From: Setomelanomma holmii
Taxonomy: Eukaryota > Ascomycota > Dothideomycetes > Pleosporales > Phaeosphaeriaceae
Assembly: GCA_010015745.1 (NCBI GenBank)
Contig: ML978165.1
Coordinates: 62,001-126,000 of the forward strand
DNA: 64,000 bases
Direction of reading: 5' to 3'
Below are positions 42,440 through 55,880 of the stretch, piece after piece. How positions within the stretch are numbered: the first letter of the stretch is position 1; the number at the start of each line of letters is the position of its first letter. Both the position numbers and the translations under genes were made by a program. The notes below the pieces were generated by a model, which was not told the DNA's origin, did no database searches, and saw only the letters and a program-made list of their open reading frames with translations.

Positions 42440-45400
42440 CAGCTCTTGGGTCAAGTATATGCAATTATCGGTCAATCTGCTCTCGAAGCAAGAAATTGGT
42501 GTGGTCATCATCCAACGGAAGACCACTCTTGCTCTTCCGGATATTTCTCGAAACAGCATACCAGGATGTACAACCGCCATTATCCCAACTACCAAGAATA
42601 TAAGCGATGTGTCAAAGACATACAAATATGCTTCCGTCTTATACAGCTTCCCCATCAATTCCTCAACAAACTCAGCCAACCGAAACACACTCCGCATAAT
42701 CACGATTACGCTGACCGCCGTTGGTGTTGGCCTGCAGACATGACCGGCATGCAAGGAATGCATGCCCTGGCATTTGGGTATAAGATATTACAATACAACA
42801 AAGATCATGTTTACCAAGATGAGATGCTAATATCAAGTTGTAACAGAAAGTGTGTTGATGAAATGCGGTCCCGGATCCGTCCAGAAAGGTATGAAAGTCC
42901 TTTATGCCTATGCAGTAAGCGTAGTGGTGAGGAAATCTATACATGAACCTCGAGTTAATTTATTGTGGAGCAGAATGTTATTTCATTGCTTCATGTTGTG
43001 GCCCACTCTTTGCACATGTAGAAACATGAACGTTTCGGTCTCAGATTTGGTGCATCAAATGGTCAGTTGCTCCCCCGACGTTATCGACACGGACAATGTG
43101 GTTGTAACTCGAAAAGGTATGCGCAATGAGCGTTTGCTACGATAGATCACCGCCTCGCCTTTTCCACGAAGATGGAATCTAGACGTATTCAGTACTTCCT
43201 CAAGTGGGCGAGCACATCTCTCAGAAACGATCATGGAGAGGGTGCGAGTCACACCTCGGGATCAAACTCCTCTCCGGCTCGCTCATCCATGCTCGCGCTA
43301 ATCACAACCACTGCGCATCCGTCACCGTTAGTTCAGCTCCAGCATCGCGTGGCCAACATGCGGGGCAGACATGCAGTGCATCATGTTGTGTCGAAACACA
43401 GTTCGAGATGGACTCGAGGTCTTGACGACAATTGGCCTCAAAACCTCCGATGCTGTGCTAACATGCGCATGTCATGACACAAGAACTCAAGGCCAGGTAC
43501 AGCGGGCCTGATCGATTTGACGATGGGAGGCTGCATCGTTGGGTCAGTCATAGCAGATGCAAGGTGTGAGATTTGTTGGCTTGATGAATGTTTGGTCGTA
43601 GCCATATGCTGTGGATGTCGATCGGATCGATTATGGCTTCTGTGGAGGTCCCGAAAGATTGCTGTAGGGAGCGGTAGTACTGCGGACTCCCTTTGGTTTC
43701 AACATCGTAATAGTGATGAGGCATGGTCAGCATGTATCCGAAGTCGTCGGGCTATGAACCTTGAACGTCGACCCGGGCGTTGCATTGTTCGGCGCGTCGA
43801 AACATGACAGGGCTACAAATGCACCAGTCGTTGTAGTCTTATTAAGTCGGGTACGTACCGCAGGCGGTTGTGGCGAAGTCCACGAGAAAGACATTCCGAG
43901 CGTCTGCGTGTAACGCGCTTGTTGCAAGTCAACGCAATGACCGACAACTCGTCTTCTTGGTGCTGCCAATCTCGTGCACTGTTGACTGGATCATAGCTCC
44001 GAAGCAATGGGGCCGACGAGTGGACAGATACTGCAACTAAGCGTAGTCACCCATGGCTATGGGTGGGAAGTCAATTCTCTACTGCTTTCGTGCAACTCAC
44101 CTGCAAGAATGCGTGACCATGCTGCTAAGGATGACCTCTCCAGCGGTCATGGGCCGACATCAAGGAGTACAAAGAGGCCGAGCTGTTGCTGCACTTGGCC
44201 AAAGGTTGCTATTGCAGCAGAATGAGAGACATCGGAACGCCAACCCGCTGTCAGTTTCACGCTCGTCCTTCGTGTGCAGCCCAGGTATAATCCGCAGCTT
44301 GCTGCACCTTTCCAAAAACATAATTCAAGGCGCCGTTCCGGGAAGGCGCTGCCAGTCACTCTCGCGGGCCGGTGACACGCGTACAGGAAGCCGCTTGTGC
44401 AAGTCGTGTGTGAACGCACAAGACGCTCCATCATATCGTACACGGTGGCAGATGTAGCAGAGCGAAACTTTGTGATACGCAAAGTAGGACCCAAATCGGG
44501 ACTTTGCATACGAGACCCAGAACACCTCCGAAGCTGAGATCCAGTCTCCTTGCTAGAATGCTTGTGCTGTGCCCGGATACTAAACCGACCACATGTTGGC
44601 AGCTGGCGCTTGTCGCGCAAATTGTGGGGTCGAATGGTAATCGACCAGGACTTGTTGTGTAAGGTAAGTAGAGTGGCTGTGACGGCGGATGTTCGTCGTG
44701 GATACCGAGCTGTGTTACCATCAGCGAGCGTTGTGCCACGAGAAGTCTAATCTGGGCACATTGTAGCCAAGGCGCGCAAAGAATCACGCAGAAGTGGTCA
44801 GTATGGGCACATGCGAGACTGGAGAGGGGTTTGTGAAGCATGGAAGAAGCTACGTGGCTCGGCGAATATGAGCAGTCCATGAGACGGTACACAGTGCGTT
44901 GGCGGGTAGTGTCTTGCAAATCGTGTTTGAACGATCAGAGCGGCTGTACTGGCCTCGTGAGGCATGTACAGGCGTGTGAAGCCGTCGAAGTCAGCTGTCC
45001 TCGGCGTGACATATATTTAGGCGGCGAGCTCCGTGACGTGGTTCAAGAGTGCCGCATGGCGTCTGGAGGAGCCGCATCAATGCGTGGACGACCAGAAACT
45101 TTGCACGTTGCGGAGGTTGCTCGCTTGGCTCACGGGGCCTAACTCGTGATGCTAGAGAGCAAACACCCACAGTTCAGGCCCACGGGCCAAAAAGATGGCC
45201 ACGGCACAGACCGTCTGCCCGCGAGGCTGGACTTTCGTGTGGGAAAACGATGACACGGACGCATGTCCTTGACAGACGGCATACCGTGGATCTGTAACAC
45301 GGGAGGCAACACAGTGCACAATGTGCTCCTCACATTGATCAGTCATTATCGTCGAAAGCAGCAATCCCTACCCATCGAAATGTTTCCTTTCTGCCACTCA

Positions 45401-47811
45401 ATCGCAAACATGGATTCTAGAGGGTCCGACTTGCGGATCGTTGCCCAAGGAGGCATATGAAAGATTCCGCCGGGACTTCGTCCGAGCAGAAACGGTCAAA
45501 GCGGCTTTGTGGCTTGGGAAAGCACACTTGTTGGGTATAGAAGGATGACACGAATGCGTGACTCTGCACATCGGCATCCGATGGAAACAAAGAAATGCGC
45601 AGCATTCGGTACTTTGGGCGCGCACGCTTCGTTGACGTGAATCAACAAGCTTCGCGTAGGGCCGAAGATTGGAGAATGTCGCAGAACAATCAGGGTGTCA
45701 AGCGAGCCTTGTTGCCTGCATCGCATGATCGCTGTTGTTGAGCGACAAGGTCTTTTCACCCTGAATATCGCGAAGATATCCGGAATTATGATGGACCTTG
45801 TCATAAGCTCAGAACAGGAAATGCCGAACAAGGAATCTTCCAGCATGCACCGATCGAGCGTTGCAATATATCTGAAGCACGACAAACCAGGTCATGATAG
45901 ATTGTTGGTAAAGTGAGAGTCAACATTGCGCTGCAGCAAATGGAGGTCAAGACTGCAGAGTTAGCTTGCATGCCCAGCAACAGCTGATGACGGCGGCGCT
46001 GCAAAGTTGATGCGGTGATGCAAATGGATGGAGTTGAGGGATTTCTTTGATGGGTAGCGGCAGCCTGCGGGTGGTGATGATTGCCACACCGCGGGCTTGG
46101 CAGAGTCATCCTTACTTTGAGACGCTTGGACGCAAGCCATCTGCACGTTAACGAAAGCCAGCATTTGTGGTTGTGAGACACGGCGACTGCGCATTTTCTG
46201 ATTCGTGAGAATCGCGATAGCCGGTCGTTGCTTTTTGATAATCATGCCTCATCAGATGACCAAGGATTGGCTGCCGCAAAAACGAATTTCCTTGTAACGG
46301 TGTCCTTTCCATGTGCGCGATCACGATTTCCGGTGACGCCTCCTGCAAATGAGCACCTGTACGTGCCTTAGTGTAGGACGCAGAGTTAGCCGACACAAGG
46401 GCAAGCTGAAGGACCATTTGGCTGTTTACTGGAGAATCAGTCCAGCCAAACTGCCAGCTGACCGGCATGGAAAGCGAGGAAAGGCATCTTCGGGAGGCGC
46501 TTGTTTGGCTGAGACATGCGCACAGCTACCTGCAAGCAATCTCATGGTATGCCTCTGACATAACGATGCTCAGAGGGCCACTTCTTGAGACCGCATTTAG
46601 CAGGAAGCAATAGTACAATACACCATCTCGAAAGTAGTAGCCTGGCACAGCCTCGTGTCGGCCATCTAACCCTACATTCGCGTGGCCCTTCGAGACCGTT
46701 CTGGTGACCCTCAACGCTTCAACAAGATCAACATCCACGATGACAGAAAGCGTGGATTCTCAACATGGGAGTCTCGATCGTGCATCCTGTCATCAAATCG
46801 CAACACCTGCATCCGCTATCCGTCCAACTTCATCCGCTTTTGCCCTTTCCGCGTCAACCTTACACATTCAATTAGTCCTCTCTCGGCTAGGGAAATCGCC
46901 GGGCGCACGCCGGCTCAATAGTCCCCGTCAAGTGAGACTACTGCACACTACACCCTCAGCACGCATAATACGTACAGGACCCGGGCTTGGTGAGACTTGT
47001 GATTTGCTGACTACCCGGGCTCACTGCGTCTATCATGATAGAGTGCTGCACAAAGTGCATGTGGGTGTTGCCCAGCCGAGACTCCTGTTGGGCTGACGGG
47101 TGGTGTGGTTGGCTGTTGATTTCGTCTCTTGCGCAAGTATACGTAGGGTTTAGGACATCTGCGTGGGAGTAACAGGGGTGTCGCAGGTTTCGTGCAGTGG
47201 TGGAGACACTTGTGTCACCATGTGTTGGCATGGGTCAGTTAGACGGGCTGCAATCTGGACGACACATCAACGTCTCATGAAGATAGAGATATCGAGAGAA
47301 AGGGCAAAGTGCTCGAGAACGGACGCAGGTGGAAGACTGAAGCTGTTGGACGGACGTCTACAACATGTTGCAACGCCCGTGATATGATATGATTGTTTAC
47401 TTCTCTTCTTCGTGCTTGCTACCTAACAGTGTTGAGCAAAGCTCTGGTATCTCTTCAAACGAAAGCAAAAGACCGTCAAGGACAATGGTGTCGTGTCCAA
47501 GGTCGCTACAACTCCGTGTAAATGCCCATTGCTCCATCCCCAGTTTTCTGAGTTGAAGTATCCACACGATAATGAAACACCGTGCCATCAAGGCTTTGGT
47601 TCCCGTAGTTAAATACAATATGCCAACAAGATGGCAGGGAACATCTAAGCAACTCTATTTTGGAACGCCCAAGATTCAAGTCCGAACCAATACCTTAAAA
47701 GAAAAAAACAATATCATGTCATCATGACTTTTGACGAAAAGAAAGGTATAATAACATCGTAAGGAAGCGTAGACGAGGCAAAAGGTGCCGTATGATCGTG
47801 ATGAGGTGGTT
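42440..47811. other. 5.4-kb gene-poor stretch
   Basis: Many frames of 60-160 codons on both strands, none with a domain, codon pattern or intron structure I would defend. Base composition is near that of the surroundings, not strongly AT-rich, so it does not look like heavily RIP-mutated transposon sequence. I recognise no transposase, reverse transcriptase or terminal repeats. The last 100 bp or so should be 3' untranslated region of the kinase. Confidence 0.5.
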
Positions 47812-49169
47812 CTAGTAAACACGGACCGGCTGAGCCATCATCGAGGGCTGGAAGGACACATGCTTGACCAGATTGGCAGCCTGGATGAAGGGTTGAAACC
47901 AGTTGTTGGAGGGAGGTGGAGGAGAAACGTATGTTTGCTGAGGAACGCGCGTAGAAAACTGCTGTGTCGGAGAAGGAGACACGTTTTGGTAAGACGAAGT
48001 AGACGAGGCAGAAGACGCTGATGAGCAGGAAGAGAACACAGACTCGTTGTCTGAGTCGGAGCTTCCCGAGGATGTGGAGTGCTGGAAAAGCGCTGGTGAG
48101 TATGCGGGGCCAGGCAACGGGGCGGCTGAGGGAACAGCCTGGTTCCAAGCGGCGAAGGCAGCGTCCTGGTGGTAGTCCACTGGGCTGAAAGGAGGAGAAG
48201 GGAGTGGGCCGGAGACCGCGGACTTGGTGGCTGAGAAACCTGAGCAACGGAGAATCATCTCACGAATCTCAGGAATCGTGGCCCGCTTCGCTGAGTTGAA
48301 TTCGAAGATCCTGCGTAGGAGAGCGTCCAATTCCAGGGAGATTGGAAGGATGGTGCGGAGGAAGTTGGGATCCTTCATGAACGCACGGAAAGTGCTGTCC
48401 TCAAAAGACGCTCGCTTCCACGGGTTGCGGCCACATGTCAGATTGACTAGGATAACACCGAGGCCCCAGATGTCGTTGGGAGCCGATGCGTAGCATGAGT
48501 ACGCCTTGGGTGCTGATGTTTGACATTCTACGCTAGGTTAGCACGTGACTCATCTCCAGTTAGAAAAGTCTCGGACGTACCAGGTGACATGTAGAAAGTT
48601 GAGCCGCATCCAAAATCGGAGGTGACGTGGTCAGTCGTTGCCAATCCAAAGTCGGCCAGCTTGCAGGTCATGCCTTGGTCAGTGACTAGGACATTCTCCG
48701 GCTTCAGATCCCTGTGGTAGATTCCGATGGAATGGCAGTACTCCACGGCATCCAAAATCTGGAGGAAGGCTCGCTTGACAAGATCATCATTGCCAACATA
48801 CTTGCCCTGCTCAGTGATGTTCGAGAACAAGTCACCTTCTGGGCAGTATTCTATTACGACATAAGTGCAGTCGGGAGCGTCCATAATCTTGACCAGGGAA
48901 ACCACGTTTGGATGTGCACTGGCCTGGTGGTGAAGCTGGATCTCTCGCTGCTGGAATTTTCGTTGGCGAGGCTCAAGGCCAAGCTTGTTGAGTGCCTTCA
49001 CAGCATAAGGAACATTGGTTTGGATGTCCACGGCTGTGTAGACGACTCCATATGCTCCTACACCGAGAATACCAGTGAGTTGCAGTCTTCCGGCAAGTAC
49101 TTGGCCTAATCGGTCTTCCGGCGTGCAGAATCCATTGTGAGTTGGAGATGCTGGAGGCGTTGGGTACAT
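47812..49169 (-). CDS. Ran1/Pat1-type serine/threonine protein kinase
   Basis: Two exons, 49169-48581 and 48527-47812, give 434 residues. The first ATG is 49169 (MYPTPPASP...); further upstream the frame lacks ATG. Kinase motifs: GVGAYGVVY (P-loop), YAVKAL (Lys58), YHRDLKPEN (Asp154), KLADFGLA (Asp173), and FYMSP-ECQTS across the intron, where the acceptor CGTAG avoids the stop that the nearer CCTAG would give. SAPNDIWGLGVILVNLTCGRNPWKRAS and the RATIPEIREM end of the C-lobe are characteristic of the Ran1/Ksp1/Sks1 group, which act in nutrient signalling, meiosis or pseudohyphal growth in yeasts. The C-terminal 110 residues are Ser/Pro-rich and disordered (SSGSSDSDNESVFSSCSS), probably regulatory. 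Confidence 0.92.
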
Positions 49170-52100
49170 AATGTTTGGGATGGAAAGAAGAAGTCCTCGC
49201 AGGTCCACTGAAGGCCTCAAGGACGGGATTAGAATGATCCTGAAGTGGTGAGGACTACCGTGGCCCAGATGTGAATGGATCCAGAAACCCTTCGGATGGA
49301 TCGTTGAACAGAGAGAAACGTATTATACCAATGGTCCAAGACTGGGATGGTCAGGTGACAGGGTCGAATCGACAGAGTCCAAGGTTTGACGAAGAGCGAT
49401 ACAACCGACTAGGTCGACACGAAAGGAGCAACTGTGACTTTGACGAAGGAATGTGGGAAGAGGAGGGTAGTGGTATAGGTAGAGAGGAGATGGTGGTGGT
49501 GATGGTGATAAATCGTGAGGCGGGATATGATGTATGTTGTATGAAGACGGCTGGGCACCAGTGATAAAGACTGCCTTCACAAGAGGGCCCTGTCGACTAT
49601 TGGCTCAGCTAAGGAGCCCCAGTTTTCTGTAAATATATGGGAAGGATGAGCCTGGGAGCAGCGCTATGACGAGAGAGGATGCGCCTGCGTCCCACCCATC
49701 AGCGCTGCATGCCATGCCAACGGCACGCAAGACGGACACCCACTAAAACCATCGGGTGCCACTAGCGCACACAAGGGGGCGAAATTGCATGCTAGCTTCA
49801 ACAAAGAGCTACCGAACGGCGCTGGAGCCTTGATCCACTTGTCATGGGCACGCCTGGGATTCCGCAGGCGGCTGTGATGTTGACGAATCAGTGGCCTGTC
49901 ACCAGTGGGACGAGCAGAGGCACGGGTGACGGTGTTCACCGATGCAGCGCGGGGCGTTGATGGTCGAATTTGTGCAGCAGCCTCGAAGCAAGCCGGAGTG
50001 CAGCAAGCCCATGGGAGGAGCGCGGCCCACTAACTCGCTCGCAAGCGCTGCTCGTCAGCTTTGCAGGCAAATTGAGGACACGGTTTGGCACCCTGTCCAA
50101 GCCTCGCGTTGCACACGAGGACTGACCGGCCGAGTGCGACCGCGCCCCAGCGCTGACCCATACAAAAGGATGAAGGGATACAGCCATGCCGTTACCGGCT
50201 AGCTTCTCTCAAACGTTACGACGCTCGCTGAACCCGACACCCATGACGAAAGCAGGGCGGAGGCGACGATCTCGTAACGCCTACGGCTTTCTGACTCCTG
50301 TTACGTTGGAAGCCGCCGGATGGCGATGTGTCCTGCCTGCCTGAATCTGGGCATTGTGGTGGCTCACACATTGTCACGTTTGCGTATCGTGCTAGTGGAG
50401 TCATCTGCGGCAAGTTCATGTCGAGCATCTTTGTTCTAAGTAATGCTCGTTTGGCGAGTTGGTTCTCCTTCGACAGAGCGCCAAAAAAGCATTGGCTGAT
50501 ACCTAGCACATGGCAACGAAGCCCGATTCGCTCGTCGCTCACGTCGGTCGCCTCACTGTTGATTGGCTTTCATCCAATATATTGACCAGGGATAGATGAC
50601 TAACCGGGCGCTCTCTCTCATGGCTGGATCGCTCAGAATTTTCGAAGTCTGCGTCTGACGGAGATTATTCTTCGCAATGCTGCCAATCACAATCATGGGC
50701 CGCCCACAGATCCAAACGTTCTTCTGTCGCAAACAGCAGTCTTGTGATGCACAGTCAAAGCTTGAGGCTATGACTGGACAGTCCATCCACACCGGCCAGT
50801 CGTTCGTTGCGCAATAGTGAACTGACGGGCGAACTGCTCTTCGCTGAACGGAACCTGGCGGCTAGGTTGACATGGCTATGGTGTCCAGATCGAGCAGTCC
50901 GCTCGTATCTTCATTTCGTTTCTAACACCGTTGGACGAGAAACCGAGCATCCACAAGCGAAGCGCGAGCGAAGAAACTGCAGCATCTAGCGCGTACTTTC
51001 CGTCATAGCTTTCCGCAGCCTAAACTTGCGAGCGGGAGCTTGAGCGACAGGCCGCCGATCATGTCTGAGTCGAAATTGACACGCAACTTCTGTCACGCTG
51101 GCGTGGTGATGACCCTTGCTCGCGGGGCTGTTGGATTTAGAGATGCTTCCAGGGGCATGGGCATGGGTAGTGGTTGAGCCGTTTCATTGCTGCTGTGTTG
51201 TTTTGGGAGAGCGCCGACATTCTCTCCTCGGATTCAGGGCGGGTGGACGAAGTGCATCAGCTCTGTGCAGCAGTGGTGCAGTGTGAATTTGCATTATCCG
51301 CGCGGCTTCGTTCGTTAACCAGTCGCTCGACTCAGGGACTGGTGCACTGATGCTTTGTTGACCTGTCGACTTTGATGCATGCGCACTCCGCAAAGCTTGA
51401 GTAGTGCTCCAGAGAAGTGGCCGTCGAGTCTCATATTCACCGCCGATTGTCAGTTCAGGCCAAATTCGACTTAGCGCAAAGTCTTATCGATAGACGTCTG
51501 GGAAGCCAGAGTGCATGCCCCTCGGCACTGCCCCGCCATCCAACGAACAGCCACTGCCCAGATGCCTGACCCTCGAAAGACTGAGTGTACAGATCTTCGT
51601 TCATGCGCGCTTTCGGAAATCCTGGAAGTCTTCGCCTTCGAAAATGTCGTACGTGTGACTAGCAGAACATGCAACGTGGCGCTCGGAGAGTGAGGGCAAG
51701 TCGACACGATTGCCTGCGATGCCGGTGATCTTTGAGCGAAGATCGTAAGGCAGAGTCTGATCCATTCCAGACTTCCTTAGTGTGAGCCACGTTGATTGGC
51801 AGAGGACTGCGCATCAGCCTCATTCGTGTTACTGGTAGAGTGGGACTGGGTGTGGCACTCCTTGCCTCCCTCAGCCTGCAACAAATGCCGATTACCCACC
51901 ATAGGTACGACATAGCCGCACCACAACGCCACTCCCTCTGGATCATGTCCACGATCTGTCCTGCGATTGGATCAGATGGAAATGCAAGCAGGCTTAGCTC
52001 AAAGTCGGTCCGAGGACTTGATACACTACGCAAAGAAGCATTGCAATGTCTATTTTCGTGAAGCAATTGAATTCGAGATTTCTGCTGACTTCATTACTTG

Positions 52101-55043
52101 AACAGATCTGCAATTACACAGGTCCCAGATCCACCCTGCTTGAGGAGTGTCTCGCTCGTATTAGGTCATTGGCTCACTGAAGTTTCGTGAGTCGTCCTTA
52201 TGATTATCAACGGCCATCGAACGGCTACGTACTTATCCCGTTCATTACCATTGTTATGGGCCTTTGAAGCAATCTCATCATGATCAGCTGTGAATGATGG
52301 ACGATGGACGATGGACGCTCTGCATCCGCTCATCTCATATCTGGACTCCGACAGTGTCCATTCTCGAGGTCAACTCTGCGAAAATGTGGTTATGGCAAAA
52401 GTTAGCTTTCGACTTTGACCACCACAAAACACGTCAGAACTGCATGTTTGAATGTCGACGGACCTTCACGCCGTCCATTTGAGTTTGATACCGTTAACAT
52501 CCAGCAACAGCACACAATCGAATCTCCAGCAAATAGGTCCGACGTTGAAGGTCGGAAGGATGGACAGAAAAGACCATCAAGCCGACTTCCTATGTATCAT
52601 AGCTCCTAGCCCGAATCTGATTGCCTTGATATCCAAGGGTTGATACTGCGGGATTCGCCAGCACCGCATAGTCCAAGGGACTGCAATGCCGGACGTTTGA
52701 GAATATCGTCGCTCACACTTCCATACTATCCAGCCGTCTGGCTTCCCAAAGCACTCTACAGCGAAACTTAAGTCTGCAGTAGCTGCGGTCTTTCGTGCTA
52801 AGTGAAACGTCGATCTTTGGTGGAAAGTTGGATCGTCGTGGCGGACTTCCTCCGGCCCGCTGGTTGCAGAACCACGGGTCGCAAGCTTGCCTTGATCCAG
52901 CGCGTGAACACCCGGACCAGAAAATGTCACTGGACGGTTTCGAATGAGGTCTTGCATCAAGTGTACCGCATTCGTCGTTTTCTAGAGGACAGTTTGATCC
53001 CGTATTGAGGATCGTATGCATCTGGGTGGAACAGTCACTTTACCTACGAATGTAGGTGAAATGCGTCATGGTCGTCTTCGACCTTCAGAAGAAATGAGTT
53101 CGATATCCGTGTAGAGCCGTTGCAAGATCACAAATTTACGTTCATCCTGTGTCACGTTAGTACTTTGTGGCCTAAGAAGTGATCGCTGAACAAAGTCCTA
53201 TACATACTGTACCTAGGTGTGCGGGTGTTGTGGCAGTTTTGGAGGAAACACATCATGAGCAAGCGTGCGAACTGCGTACATGGTCTCGAGTATATGCTGT
53301 ACAGTGCGTATGACTTCAAAAATGGAGCAATGATATCGCTGTGTGATGGCTCTGAACGTTTCTGCCAGTGCAAGCAATACCTCGATACGTCATTATTACG
53401 TGATCGAGGAATAGTGGATCCGTCTTCGACGACTCCTACCCCGTACAGCAACCACAATCCAACCTTACAGAGCGATCTTCGCATTCCACATTAAGCACAG
53501 CATCCTCTACCGGCCCACTAAACAAGTATGATTGTCAACGAGGCATAATGGTCTCACACAGTCATCCATGCTCAGCTGTCGCAAGGTCCCGCTGTCGCGC
53601 TTAGACTCGGCGGCTCCAGTATACGTAGCCACGGAATCCTCACCAACCGCCTCACAGGCCATGCAGCCACCGTCAAGAAGTTTCAAAACGTCATCTGTGC
53701 GAAACACGCTGAGCACCATCAGTGCGGCGCAGTGGGCGTGCATCTACAATCCCGAATCCTTCAAGCTGACATGATGGGTTATGTGCACAACCGAGACCTC
53801 AATCCAAGCAGAATAACAACGTTACGCCGCCAACACTTACTACGCGTTACGCCCATGATGCGGCCACTGAGGCCGTTAGCCGGATTTCGAAATCTGAATA
53901 CGGGCGCGGACGCAGGTCAGCACCCTCATGCGGGGGTGGCCTAAGAAAAGATCATCTAGGTGGCCGCAGCTGTAGCCTCCAGCCTCACAAGCATTCGTAA
54001 TTGTGGTAGAGTCCCTGGTCAATCAGAAGGAGCGAATAGAAGTGTCCGCGGAATGGCTACAAGCAACGTGCGTAGACGCTGGTGGCAGCAGTGTGAATGC
54101 GGCACGGCGTTGCAGCGAGTATCTTAAGCGTATATGATGCCTTTCCAAGGCATCCGCAACTGAGGTCGCCATCGGGTCGATCAATCAGCTGGACGTCTGT
54201 TACAGCAACATACACGGTTGGCTTAAAGAAAATGTGTACACGCCGATGGCTAACGCAAGGCTGCGGCGAAGCTAGGAACGGTCTACCACGGTGGTCGACA
54301 TGTCGAGGCCATATGGATGATTCGCTAACCGACAGCAAGAACAGGCTTCATGATCATCTACCATCCTATCCATGCATATCAAACATCGACCACTGTCTGT
54401 ATTAATGTAGACGCTGGTGGCAGCTGTGTCATCATGGTGTGGTTGAGGCCAGGCCAACGCAGAGAGCAGGTATTGCAGATGCTGATTGAATCTGCTCACC
54501 AATATCAAGCCATGAGCAGTGAAACATCCCAGAAGTCGTTCACTAACGCTGACTGTCTGGCTGAAGCGAGCTCATCAATCTCAGGCCACCAACCACACCC
54601 ACTCTCTCAGACGGCACGGGCGCCTTGAATCCTGCATCCTGCATCCTGAGCACATATCCTGCACAGAAACACTACTACGAGAGCGTTGTGGAGTAGAAGG
54701 TTGCAAGATCATCAAGTCTCAACCATGCCGTCAGCAAGTGAGGACGCGATGCTATTTTGAGGTCGGGTCAAGAATTTACCGACTGCTCATGAGGCGGGCC
54801 AACTCTGCATCCACCATGCATGCATTGAAGACTGCACTATCTTTGGCGAGACAAGCTTGAACGTCCCGAACGTTGGTCACGATATGTTATGACATGGCTA
54901 AAGACGCTCACAATCAAGATGCAGCCGTGGTTTCAAGTGAAGTGCTCAGCGCTTAAGACTTCCATTTTCAAGGTCCGCTGATGGTGGACTTCTCCTCGTC
55001 ACTTCACTCCTGGTGGCAGCGGCCGACCAGTTCCCGACTCTTT
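49170..55043. other. 5.9-kb gene-poor stretch
   Basis: Starts with the kinase promoter, whose purine-rich strand around 49440-49520 is notable (GA-rich with GGTGGT repeats). Beyond that, only short frames without domain content. Small direct repeats occur: three copies of GATGGAC near 52296-52317, and an 18-bp sequence GTAGACGCTGGTGGCAGC at 54072-54089 and 54407-54424. No transposon or RNA gene recognised. Confidence 0.5.
52296..52317. repeat. 3 x GATGGAC short tandem repeat
   Basis: Three consecutive heptamers in a gene-poor stretch. Probably a minor microsatellite; approximate ends. Confidence 0.5.
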
Positions 55044-55880
55044 CTATCTCGTTCGCTGACTCCTCCTCAGCAGCTGCTTAGCACGAAGACTTCGAACTGC
55101 CTCTGCGATAGGTGTTGCCCTACTCTCTACTTCGCAGTACTGGTTCGGCCAGCTGTGCCCATTGTTTACGATGCCTTTGACCTGTACGACTTCGAAGTTG
55201 TGCGGAACAATCAGTGGCGCACTCGCATTCTTCTTCACCCTCTTGATGGCTCCCTGTGCAGCTCGTACAGTCGCTTCCCAGGCCTGTGGGTTCCTCGATG
55301 TCAATGTCCAAGGATCGTTGCTAGTCGTAGTTATGTACCAACCGAGACGTATGCAAGTTGCGTTTGGGACCAGCTTATGCAAGCGAGTCGCTAATTGTAG
55401 CTGCTCACTCCACGACTCATCGAGGCCGGCGTCGTTTAGACACGTCTGAATGATGAGCACTGAGCGCACTAGACCAACGTACAGAGACGATATGGGGATA
55501 CTGGCGATATAGTGAATCTTGCCGTACCGAGTGTAGAGCTGGAATGGGCTGGCGTATAGCACGGGCGCAAACTCCGCGTGGATTTGTCGACAAGTCCTCA
55601 TGATCGCACAATCTGCAAATATGGCAGGACGTTTGACAATCCTGCGTCCATTCTGAGACGTGGAGTGCCCCTCGACTATTGCTGACGCCTTGTCCGTGGA
55701 GCTTCTAGCGATCTCGCCGTCTTCTTGGCGTTGCACAGGAGCAGTTTGCTCCCACCTCAAGCCCTCTCGTTTCAGGTCTCCGGAGATCTCTTGGTAAATC
55801 ATGTCACGAACTTCCTTTGGCAGGTCCAAAAAGCTCGTCCCGTTCTTGGCCTTTGGGGATGGCTCCCACTTTATGTCCAC
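55044..55880 (-). CDS. hypothetical protein of the fungal 2EXR/F-box-like type
   Basis: Single exon, 278 residues. Residues 15-33 (TSFLDLPKEVRDMIYQEIS) are the short N-terminal LPxEVRxxIY motif found in a very large family of fungal proteins, followed by CAIMRTCRQIHAEFAPVLYA, the second common block, and then a divergent hydrophilic C-terminus with IRLGWYITTTSNDPW. Members are cytosolic or nuclear, and function is mostly unknown; some may be degenerate F-box adaptors. It stands at the edge of the gene-poor stretch with no co-oriented neighbour. Confidence 0.75.
   Translation of the reverse strand: MDIKWEPSPKAKNGTSFLDLPKEVRDMIYQEISGDLKREGLRWEQTAPVQRQEDGEIARSSTDKASAIVEGHSTSQNGRRIVKRPAIFADCAIMRTCRQIHAEFAPVLYASPFQLYTRYGKIHYIASIPISSLYVGLVRSVLIIQTCLNDAGLDESWSEQLQLATRLHKLVPNATCIRLGWYITTTSNDPWTLTSRNPQAWEATVRAAQGAIKRVKKNASAPLIVPHNFEVVQVKGIVNNGHSWPNQYCEVESRATPIAEAVRSLRAKQLLRRSQRTR

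Noticed and set aside
44431..44919. 162-codon minus-strand frame in the gene-poor stretch
   Set aside because: Composition is not protein-like and no homology is recognised.
42440..55043. Possible transposon graveyard
   Set aside because: No transposase, reverse transcriptase, terminal repeats or AT-shift could be recognised by eye.
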